A stretch of 64,000 bases of DNA. Source: Granulicella cerasi. Lineage in GTDB: Bacteria > Acidobacteriota > Terriglobia > Terriglobales > Acidobacteriaceae. The position numbers and the translations under genes are program-made. Numbering within the stretch: position 1 is the first letter of the stretch; the number at the start of each line of letters is the position of its first letter. Location: positions 62,001-126,000 of the forward strand of contig NZ_JAGSYD010000003.1 of NCBI RefSeq assembly GCF_025685575.1, in the 5' to 3' direction. The notes under the pieces were generated by a model. It worked only from the letters and a program-made list of their open reading frames with translations, ran no database searches and was not told where the DNA came from. Positions 36,011 through 43,154 of this stretch are shown one piece after another.

Positions 36011-37348
36011 ATGAACGTGAACTTCGCCGAACGCGCCCATAATCACAACTTCAAGCTCGACCCCATCGTGCGTTCGCTGCTCGACACGGACTTCTACAAG
36101 CTGCTCATGCTGCAGTTCGTCTGGAAGAACTTTCCGACCACGCACGTGACCAGCGAAGTGCATAACCGCACCGTGCGCGTGCGGCTCGCCGAGCGCATCT
36201 CCGCCGAAGCACTGCGCGACCAGATGGAGCATGTGCGCGGACTGCGCTTTCTCAAGTCCGAACTCGTCTGGCTCGCGGGCAATAGCTTCTACGGCACGCG
36301 CCAGATCTTCGAACCCGCGTTCCTCGACTGGCTCGAGCACAAGCACAGACTCAGCGACTATGAGATCCACGAAGAAGACGGACAGCTCATCCTGCGCTTC
36401 TCCGGCCTCTGGTCCGAGGTGACGATGTGGGAGGTCTACGCGCTCGCCATCGTCAGCGAAATGAAGACCCGCGCCGCTCTCGCCGAGCTGAACGAGCTTG
36501 AGCTCGACGTCCTCTACGCACGCGCGAAGACGCGCCTCTGGGACAAGATCGAGCTGCTGCGTAAAGTGCCCGGCCTGCGCATCTCCGACTTCGGCACGCG
36601 CCGCCGCCACAGCTTCCTGTGGCAGGAGTACTGCGTGCAGGCGATGGACGCCGCACTCAACACGAACGCCGCCGACCAACGCTTTGTCGGCACTTCGAAC
36701 ACCGCGCTCGCGTATAAACACAACCTCGAAGCCATCGGTACCAACGCGCATGAGCTTCCGATGGTACTCGCGGCGATCGCCTCGCGCGGCAGCGACGAAG
36801 AGCTGCGGCAGTCGCAGTATCGCGTACTTGAACTCTGGCAGCGCAGCTACGGCGGCGAACTGCTCATCATGCTGCCCGACACCTTCGGCACGACACAGTT
36901 CCTCGAAGGCGCGCCTCCCTTCGTTACGCGCTGGACCGGCGAGCGCGTGGACTCGAAGGATCCATTCATCGCGGGCGAAGAGTACCTTACGTGGCTGGAA
37001 CAGCGTGGTGAAGACCCGCGCAAAAAACGCCTCATCGCCAGCGACGGCCTTGACGCCAACACGATCGTTCGCCTGCACGAACACTTCTCGCAGCGCATTC
37101 GCTTCTCTGCGGGTTGGGGCACGCTGCTCACCAACGACTTCCGCGACTGCCATCCGCGTGGCCCTGAAGAGGGACAAGCAACCTTCGAGCCGATCTCGAT
37201 GGTCTGCAAGATCACGAGCGCCGACGGCATCCCGACAGTGAAGCTCAGCGACAACCCCGGCAAAGCCAGCGGGCCAGCGGAGTTGGTCGAGCGCTACCGC
37301 AAGGCCTTCGGCTCACCGGTGCTGGAAGAGCTGCCGATTCTTGTATAG
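36011..37348 (+). CDS. pncB: Nicotinate phosphoribosyltransferase
   Basis: 445 residues. Converts nicotinate and PRPP to nicotinate mononucleotide in NAD salvage, with ATP hydrolysis. The opening DPIVRSLLDTDFYKLLMLQF is the PncB signature; FGTRRRHSFLWQ carries the histidine that is phosphorylated, and VGTSN, TNDF and KLSDNPGKA follow. Start ATG 36011 is chosen because the protein matches the family from there. The longer frame upstream overlaps the XRE operon promoter and is not coding. It stands alone. Confidence 0.95.
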   Translation: MNVNFAERAHNHNFKLDPIVRSLLDTDFYKLLMLQFVWKNFPTTHVTSEVHNRTVRVRLAERISAEALRDQMEHVRGLRFLKSELVWLAGNSFYGTRQIFEPAFLDWLEHKHRLSDYEIHEEDGQLILRFSGLWSEVTMWEVYALAIVSEMKTRAALAELNELELDVLYARAKTRLWDKIELLRKVPGLRISDFGTRRRHSFLWQEYCVQAMDAALNTNAADQRFVGTSNTALAYKHNLEAIGTNAHELPMVLAAIASRGSDEELRQSQYRVLELWQRSYGGELLIMLPDTFGTTQFLEGAPPFVTRWTGERVDSKDPFIAGEEYLTWLEQRGEDPRKKRLIASDGLDANTIVRLHEHFSQRIRFSAGWGTLLTNDFRDCHPRGPEEGQATFEPISMVCKITSADGIPTVKLSDNPGKASGPAELVERYRKAFGSPVLEELPILV

Positions 37349-37421
37349 GCAAGCACAGAGCTTTTTCATTCGTCCTCCCAGCAGGGAATCTGCGTTCCAC
37401 ACGAGCCGCCACGGATTTCTA

Positions 37422-37541
37422 TGAGGCACGGACGGTAGGTGACAACACAGCCATAGGCCTCTATGAAGCACGGACGGTAGGCGACGTCTTCAGCCGTCGC
37501 ACCATGGCGAAGAAAGACTCGCGGCTTTAGCCGCTGAGGTA
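37422..37541. repeat. Left REP repeats of the RAYT element
   Basis: Two outer units (GGCACGGACGGTAGGTGAC at 37425, partial, and AGCACGGACGGTAGGCGACG at 37467) lead into palindrome CGACGTCTTCAGCCGTCG (imperfect). The inner unit GCGGCTTTAGCCGCTGAGG then follows at 37520-37538. The transposase start lies 11 bases after. The inner unit's GAGG could serve as its ribosome site. Confidence 0.8.
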
Positions 37542-37551
37542 AACTCCCGCC

Positions 37552-38007
37552 ATGCCGCCACCGCAGAGCTCCACGGCCACCTATTTCATCACGTCCGCGA
37601 CATGGGAACGCCGCCCTTTTCTATCCATTCCGGGACGCGCAGAGCTATTTCTACAAACACTGCAGCATTACCGACGCGAAGGCCGTTACAAACTCCACGC
37701 CTTCGTCGTGATGCCCGATCATTTCCATCTCTTGCTGACTCCGCAAGGCATCACGATCGAACGCGCAATCGGCCTGATCAAAGGCGGGTTCTCGCATCGT
37801 CTGGAAACGAATTATCCGTTCTGGCAAAAGGGCTTTCACGACCGCCGCATTCGAGACTCGGATGAGTTTCTGGCGCAAAGACATTACATCCACCAGAACC
37901 CTGTTGTTGCGGGTCTCGTTGAGCGGGCGGGGGATTATCCGTTCTCCTCAGCATTCACCTCAGCGGCTAAAGCCGCTCCTGCAGATGCGGCTGAATGCGA
38001 CGGCTGA
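37552..38007 (+). mobile_element. REP-associated tyrosine transposase (RAYT, Y1 HUH domain)
   Basis: 151 residues. This is a single-strand HUH transposase relative that nicks REP hairpins. The HUH motif is MPDHFHLLL (H57, H59); the nucleophile is Y112 in RHYIHQNPVVAGLV; the YPFSSA segment near the C-terminus is typical. It is flanked by inverted REP sequences whose design matches the REPIN at 12.6 kb. The last 17 residues (FTSAAKAAPADAAECDG) are encoded by the right-hand REP DNA itself. The element looks intact, so it could still act on REPs in trans. Confidence 0.93.
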
Positions 38008-38033
38008 AGCCGTCGCCTACCATTCGTGCCTCA
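37956..38033. repeat. Right REP repeats of the RAYT element
   Basis: The inner unit ACCTCAGCGGCTAAAGCCGC (37957-37976) and outer unit GACGGCTGAAGCCGTCGCCT followed by ACCATTCGTGCCTCA (to 38033) are the reverse complements of the left-hand units. Left and right ends therefore form an inverted pair around the transposase. The first 50 bases overlap the 3' end of its coding sequence. Confidence 0.85.
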
Positions 38034-38083
38034 CGAATATCCCTAACCGGTCAAGACCAGACGTTGCGTCATATACTCCCACC

Positions 38084-39091
38084 ATGCGCTTCCCGTCCCT
38101 CACCCGCATCGCCTCTGCCTCTGCGCTGATCGCCGCCATCGCCGTTCCCGCCAACGCCTGGGGACCCGACGGCCACATGATGATCAACCGCCTCGCCGCG
38201 TTGAACCTCCCCGCAGACGTACCCTCCTTCGTGCGCGACCAGTCCGGTGCTGCGGTCATCGAGTACCTCGGGCCGGAGCCCGACCGCTGGCGCAACAAGG
38301 CCGAGAGCGAACTCGCCGCCACGCAGGCCGCCGACCACTTCATCGACATGGAATGGGCGAACTACGGCAAGGTGCCCTGCGGCACGAACTCGCCCGCACC
38401 CGATGCGCCCGACGCGAAGCCGGTCAACGACCCGTCCTGCGTGAACGGCTGGATGCTTCCGCGCAAGCGCTTCGACTTCCTGCGCTCGCTCGCCGCCGCG
38501 CAAGCCCAGCATCCCAAGGACAACCTCTCGCCCGAAGGCGTCGGCCTGCAGCCCTGGCAGGTGGAAGAAGTCTGGCAGCGGCTCAAGGTCGACTTCCGCG
38601 AGTACCGCGCACTGAAGAAGGCCAACAAGGACACCCACGGCGTCGAGACCGCGATCCTCTTCGACTGCGGCTGGCTCGGCCACTATGTCGGCGACGGCTC
38701 GCAGCCGCTGCACGTCAGCATCCAGTACAACGGCTGGACCGGCCCCAACCCCAACGGCTACACCACCGCACATAAGATCCACTGGCAGTTCGAGAACAAC
38801 TTCGTCATCAACGGCGCCGATAAGGAAGACGTCGCCAAGATCGTCGCCGCCAGTAAGGCGAAGATCTACGACGATGAGTGGATTCAGTACTTCACCTACC
38901 TGCACCAGACCGGCACCAGCGTCCAGCAGGTATACAAGTTCGAGAAGGCCGGCGCGCTCAACGACAAGGGCACGCCCGAGTCGCGCGCCTTCGTCGACCA
39001 GTGCCTCGCCAACGGCGCCATCGAACTCCGCGACCTCATCTACTCGGCCTGGGTCCATTCGGCTGATCCGGTGGAAGAGTACAACGGCTAA
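38084..39091 (+). CDS. Secreted S1/P1-family nuclease
   Basis: 335 residues with signal peptide ending at PANA, so the mature N-terminus is Trp in WGPDGHMMI. That Trp plus His ligands (GHMMINRLA, DHFIDMEW, HYVGDGSQPLH, HWQFENNF) form the tri-zinc site of S1/P1 nucleases, which cut single-stranded nucleic acid and 3'-nucleotides. The maturation-dependent N-terminal Trp ligand supports secretion. ATG 38084 is chosen for the signal peptide. It lies just after the REP repeats and has a bidirectional terminator downstream. Confidence 0.9.
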   Translation: MRFPSLTRIASASALIAAIAVPANAWGPDGHMMINRLAALNLPADVPSFVRDQSGAAVIEYLGPEPDRWRNKAESELAATQAADHFIDMEWANYGKVPCGTNSPAPDAPDAKPVNDPSCVNGWMLPRKRFDFLRSLAAAQAQHPKDNLSPEGVGLQPWQVEEVWQRLKVDFREYRALKKANKDTHGVETAILFDCGWLGHYVGDGSQPLHVSIQYNGWTGPNPNGYTTAHKIHWQFENNFVINGADKEDVAKIVAASKAKIYDDEWIQYFTYLHQTGTSVQQVYKFEKAGALNDKGTPESRAFVDQCLANGAIELRDLIYSAWVHSADPVEEYNG

Positions 39092-39104
39092 ACTCCGCCA
39101 ACAG

Positions 39105-39139
39105 AAAAACGGCAGACTCATCGCGAGTCTGCCGTTTTT
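39105..39139. terminator. Bidirectional terminator
   Basis: 15-bp stem AAAAACGGCAGACTC/GAGTCTGCCGTTTTT with a 5-base loop and A/T tails on both sides. It separates the convergent nuclease and DUF2062 genes. Confidence 0.92.
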
Positions 39140-39150
39140 GATGTCCTCTG

Positions 39151-39627
39151 CTAAGCGGCGACGCTTTGCGACGTCAACATCCTGCGCAGAGCCAGACGCA
39201 GCGCCCACGCCATCACCGGAACCGCCACGCACATCGCCGCAGCCCAGACCACCAGCGCATGCCACTCCCACCCCCACAGCAGCTTGGTGGTGTCCCACGG
39301 ATGATGTTTCACCGCGTCGAAAAGCGCATCCTTCGTCAGCGGCAGGCCCTCCGTGCGGAAGAGCATGACGCCCAGCTTGATCCACACCGGAAACAGCAGC
39401 AGTTCCAACGGATAGAGCAGATGGTTCGAGAGTTGCGACGCCACCACATTCAGCCGCAGCACCGCAGCCAGCGCCAGAGCCAACAACGTCGTCGAGCCCA
39501 GCAGCGGGTTGATGCCCACCGCCGCACCGACTGCCAGCGACCACGCCAGCCTTTCGGGCGTTGCTCCGCTGCGCAGCAAATCCAGCAGCGGTCGCACAAT
39601 CTTGTTTTTTACGATCGTCAGCACCAA
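39151..39627 (-). CDS. DUF2062-domain membrane protein
   Basis: 158 residues with three membrane helices. The opening GATPERLAWSLAVGAAVGINPLLGSTTL and the later LSNHLLYPLELLLFPVWIKLG are hallmarks of DUF2062, whose function is unknown and which is sometimes fused to glycosyltransferases. An amphipathic Arg-rich C-terminus follows. It is divergent from the acyltransferase gene, which suggests a shared envelope context but does not prove it. Confidence 0.82.
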   Translation of the reverse strand: MVLTIVKNKIVRPLLDLLRSGATPERLAWSLAVGAAVGINPLLGSTTLLALALAAVLRLNVVASQLSNHLLYPLELLLFPVWIKLGVMLFRTEGLPLTKDALFDAVKHHPWDTTKLLWGWEWHALVVWAAAMCVAVPVMAWALRLALRRMLTSQSVAA

Positions 39628-39736
39628 TTACTAAGGATACGCTTCCTCCCCTTCGAGATGCCCGTCCGGGCATACAAGGGATACACTCGAGGCATCACAA
39701 CCATTAGCCTTTTCGGTTGCACGGGGTTCCCACCGC

Positions 39737-40519
39737 TTGATCTTCCGCAAGTTATTCCGCCTTGTCCGCGTCGTCCTTGTCTTCGCTTACTACATTGTTG
39801 AAGTCATCATCCGTCGCCCGAAGACGCGCGCCCTCCGCGCCGCATGGCTCTCGCGTCTCTGCAAGAGCCTGATGCGCGCGGCGAACATCACGGTCAGCGT
39901 GGAAGGCCCCATCCCCACGCAGGGGGCGGTGATCACCAACCATCTGAACCTCACCGACATCCTCGCTCACTCTGCAGTGAACCCCTGCGTCTTCATCTCC
40001 AAGATGGAAGTGCGCAAGCTGCCGGTGATGGGCTGGGTCAGCATGATGGCTGGCACGCTCTACGTCGAGCGCGGCGCTGGTGGCCAGGCAGCGAAGGCCG
40101 CCGAGCGCATGGCGCGCGACTTCCGCGAAGGCGTTCCCGTCGTCTTCTTCCCGGAAGGCACCACCGGCACGGGCGAAGTAGACCTGCTGCCCTTCCGCTC
40201 CGGTCTGATCGCGCAGACCATCATGGCCAAGCAGCCCATTTATCCGGGCTTCCTGCACTACGATCTCTCTGCGGACGATCTCGCTCGCGGCCTGACCACG
40301 GTCAAGGATCTCCACTGGGGAACGCAGCCGATGGGCGCTCATCTCTGGACGCTGCTCGGCATCAAGGCCACCCATTGCACCATCCGTTTCGCCAGCGAGC
40401 CCATCGCCTTCACGCCCGCCGGCCTTGCGAACCGCAAGATCGCGGTGGTGGAAGCGCAGGCCGCCGTGCAGGCGCTGGTAATGCCTCTGCAATCAACACC
40501 TGCGCCCGCTAGTCGCTAG
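39737..40519 (+). CDS. Lysophospholipid (1-acyl-glycerol-3-phosphate) acyltransferase
   Basis: 260 residues, PlsC-like. Acyl transfer site NHLNLTD (HX4D), then FISKMEVRKLPVMGWVSMM, VERGA and FPEGTTGTGEVDLLPFRSG, which are blocks I-III of the family. An N-terminal membrane segment (VRVVLVFAYYIVEVII) anchors it. It could transfer an acyl chain to lysophosphatidate or to an ornithine or other lipid; the exact acceptor is not visible. Stand-alone gene. Confidence 0.88.
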   Translation: MIFRKLFRLVRVVLVFAYYIVEVIIRRPKTRALRAAWLSRLCKSLMRAANITVSVEGPIPTQGAVITNHLNLTDILAHSAVNPCVFISKMEVRKLPVMGWVSMMAGTLYVERGAGGQAAKAAERMARDFREGVPVVFFPEGTTGTGEVDLLPFRSGLIAQTIMAKQPIYPGFLHYDLSADDLARGLTTVKDLHWGTQPMGAHLWTLLGIKATHCTIRFASEPIAFTPAGLANRKIAVVEAQAAVQALVMPLQSTPAPASR

Positions 40520-40605
40520 TCCGGATAACGACCTCTGTGCGGGATGCGGTCCGCACTTGGCGTGGAACTCATTTACGATGAACAGGCCAACACATTTGCC
40601 TGAGC

Positions 40606-42288
40606 ATGAATACACTCGTCATTGCCGTCGTGGTCTTCCTCACCGTGTTCTGCGGTGTGCTGGCCATGCTGCTGATGCGTGCAAGCCATAGCGAGCGCGA
40701 ACTGCGCCAGCGGCTCTTCGAGCTGCAACGGCAACTCACCAACGCCGAACAAGGCCTGATGGAACGTCGTCAACTCGACGGCATCAAGGACGAGTTCATC
40801 TCCACGGTTTCGCATGAGCTGCGCACGCCGCTCACCTCGATCCGCGGCGCGCTCGGTCTACTCTCCTCCGGTCTGCTCGGCCAGCTCGACGTCAAAGCCG
40901 CGAACCTGCTGCGCATCGCGGTCACCAATACTGATCGCCTCGTCCGCCTCATCAACGACATCCTCGACCTCGAGCGCATGGACTCCGGCCGCGCAGCCAT
41001 GCAGTTGCGCCCCTGCTCGCTGCACGAGATCATCCAGCAGTCCGTGGAAACGATGCAGTCCATGGCGCATGACGCAGGCGTCCGCATCGAAGTGGTGCCC
41101 GAGCCAGGCGGCATGCCTGCAGCCTTTGAAGGCGACCCCGACCGCATCCAGCAGGTGCTCGTCAACCTGCTCTCGAACGCCGTCAAGTTCTCCACGACGA
41201 ATTCGACGGTACTCGTCCGGTCGCAGTTCGATGCCAGCACGTTGAGCTTCCGCGTGCAGGACTCCGGCCGCGGCATCCCCGCCGACAAGCTGGAAAGCAT
41301 CTTCGGCCGCTTCACCCAGGTCGAAAACGCCGACTCCCGCCAGAAGGGTGGCACAGGCCTCGGCCTCGCCATCTGCCGCACCATCCTCGCGCAGCACGGC
41401 GGCATCATCCACGCAGAGCGCAATGACGGTGACGGCTCCGGTCGTTCCGGCTCGACCTTCGTCGTCAAGCTTCCGCGCTCGGCATCCGCTGAAGCCGAAG
41501 CCAAGGCCGCGCAGGAACGCAACGCGAACACCGTCCTCGTCTGCGATGACGATGAAGACTTCCGCCACCTCGTCGCCGAGATGCTGCGCATCCATGGCTA
41601 CTCGGCAATCGAAGCGGGCAATGGCGAAGACGCGCTCAAGCTCGTCACCTCGCGCAACATCGAAGTCGTGCTGCTGGACCTCTGTATGCCGGGGCTTTCC
41701 GGCTGGCAGACACTCGAGCTGCTCAAATCCAATGCACGCACGGCGCGCCTGCCGGTGGTCGTGCTCAGCGTTCTTGGTCCTGCAGAAGGCTCCGCGCGTC
41801 ATCCCATCGAAGTGCCGCCTGAAGGCTGGGTGCAGAAGCCCTTCGGCCCCGAAAGCCTCCTCGGAGAACTCTCGCGCGTGCTCTATGCTTCCGGCAGCGA
41901 CGGCCGTATTCTGCTCGTCGAAGACGACGCCGATCTTGCTGCGATTGTGATGGCGAGCTTCGCCGAAGACCGCACCGCATCCGATGTTCGTATGCAGCAT
42001 GCGCGCTCGCTCGCCGAGGCGCAGAACTTCTGCCGCGCAACGCCGCCCGAAGCGATCATCCTCGACCTGAAACTGCCCGACGGGACCGGCTTCATGCTGG
42101 CCGAGTGGCTGCGCCAGCAGCCTTCCCTGCGGTCATTGCCGTTGATCGTGTACTCCGGCGCGATGCTCAGCCAGGAAGAGCGCGAACAGCTTCGCCTCGG
42201 CCCCACGCAGTTCCTCGACAAGGCCCGCGTCTCCCCGCAGGAGCTCGAGCGACTCGTCGTCAGCATGATCCAGCCCGCCGCGGTATAA
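40606..42288 (+). CDS. Hybrid sensor histidine kinase with two receiver domains
   Basis: 560 residues. One N-terminal membrane helix (VIAVVVFLTVFCGVLAMLL), coiled-coil linker, HisKA with H70 in STVSHELRTPL, HATPase_c (N, G1, G2 boxes: LLSNAVKFS, DSGRGI, GGTGLGLAI), then REC1 (LVCDDDED, DLCMPG, VQKPF) and REC2 (LLVEDDAD, LDLKLPDG, LDKA). There is no extracytoplasmic sensor domain, so it probably senses a cytoplasmic or membrane signal. Together with the next two genes it makes a multistep phosphorelay. Confidence 0.93.
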   Translation: MNTLVIAVVVFLTVFCGVLAMLLMRASHSERELRQRLFELQRQLTNAEQGLMERRQLDGIKDEFISTVSHELRTPLTSIRGALGLLSSGLLGQLDVKAANLLRIAVTNTDRLVRLINDILDLERMDSGRAAMQLRPCSLHEIIQQSVETMQSMAHDAGVRIEVVPEPGGMPAAFEGDPDRIQQVLVNLLSNAVKFSTTNSTVLVRSQFDASTLSFRVQDSGRGIPADKLESIFGRFTQVENADSRQKGGTGLGLAICRTILAQHGGIIHAERNDGDGSGRSGSTFVVKLPRSASAEAEAKAAQERNANTVLVCDDDEDFRHLVAEMLRIHGYSAIEAGNGEDALKLVTSRNIEVVLLDLCMPGLSGWQTLELLKSNARTARLPVVVLSVLGPAEGSARHPIEVPPEGWVQKPFGPESLLGELSRVLYASGSDGRILLVEDDADLAAIVMASFAEDRTASDVRMQHARSLAEAQNFCRATPPEAIILDLKLPDGTGFMLAEWLRQQPSLRSLPLIVYSGAMLSQEEREQLRLGPTQFLDKARVSPQELERLVVSMIQPAAV

Positions 42289-42369
42289 GTCTTGAGTCGC
42301 CTTCACGCGACGACCACCGACTCAGGCTAGAATCAAGCGGAGAATCCACCGCTCCCGAGGACGCCCCTT

Positions 42370-42738
42370 TTGAGACACATCCTCATCATCGACGACGAAG
42401 ACGACATCCGCGAGGTCGCCAGCCTCGCGCTGGAATCCGTAGCTGGCTGGCGCATCTCCACCGCCAGCTCGGGCGCTGAGGGCATCCACAAAGCGATCGA
42501 GCTCCGCCCCGACGCCATCCTGATGGACGTGATGATGCCCGCGATGGACGGCCCTACGACCTTCCGCGAAATGCAGAAGCAGCCCGAGATCGCCCACATC
42601 CCCGTCATCCTGCTCACCGCCAAGGTGCAGGGCGTCGACCAGCGTCGCTTCGCAGGACTCGGTGTACAGGCGGTGCTCTTCAAGCCGTTCGATCCCCTCA
42701 CGCTCTCCGATCAGATGTCCGCCGCCCTCGGCTGGTAG
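42370..42738 (+). CDS. Single-domain response regulator
   Basis: 122 residues, receiver only. The acidic pocket is DDED (8-11), phospho-acceptor D53 (LMDVMMP), T83 (LLTAK) and K105 (LFKPF). The start is a TTG at 42370; no ATG is available in frame near the conserved first strand RHILIID. No output domain, so it probably shuttles phosphate between the hybrid kinase and the Hpt protein, or binds a partner. Confidence 0.92.
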   Translation: MRHILIIDDEDDIREVASLALESVAGWRISTASSGAEGIHKAIELRPDAILMDVMMPAMDGPTTFREMQKQPEIAHIPVILLTAKVQGVDQRRFAGLGVQAVLFKPFDPLTLSDQMSAALGW

Positions 42739-42819
42739 ACCCTGTTTCTCAACTGGAGTCACCCGTAGCGAAATCCATTTCGCTGTGCCGTGCGTTCCCC
42801 GATAGAGTCGAGAAGAATC

Positions 42820-43152
42820 GTGAGCGAACTAACCAAGAAGACCTCTGCTGCCGCGCAAAGCGCAGCTCTGCTCGCTGCCCTCTGGCAGCGCAACCTGCCC
42901 CGCGTCCGCGAGCGCATCCAGGAGCTTCACGACGCCGTCATGGCCGCCTCCATTGGCGTACTCGAGACGGTGCAACGTGAATCTGCCGCGTCCACCGCGC
43001 ACAAACTCGCTGGCTCGCTCGGCATGTTCGGCTACCACGATGGCACGGACGCTGCGCGTCGTCTGGAGCTGACGCTCGAAGCCGAAGGAGAACTCGACAT
43101 CGTCGCACTGGAAGACTCCTTCGACGCTCTTTGCCGATCGCTGCCGCTCTGA
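42820..43152 (+). CDS. Histidine phosphotransfer (Hpt) protein
   Basis: 110 residues from GTG 42820 (GAGAAG just upstream). Helical bundle with the Hpt motif AHKLAGSLGMFGY; H61 is the phospho-accepting residue. The surrounding RRLELTLEAEGELD helix is typical. Third member of the phosphorelay. Its stop is 2 bases from the stop of the convergent collagen-like gene, with no hairpin between. Confidence 0.88.
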   Translation: MSELTKKTSAAAQSAALLAALWQRNLPRVRERIQELHDAVMAASIGVLETVQRESAASTAHKLAGSLGMFGYHDGTDAARRLELTLEAEGELDIVALEDSFDALCRSLPL

Positions 43153-43154
43153 AT

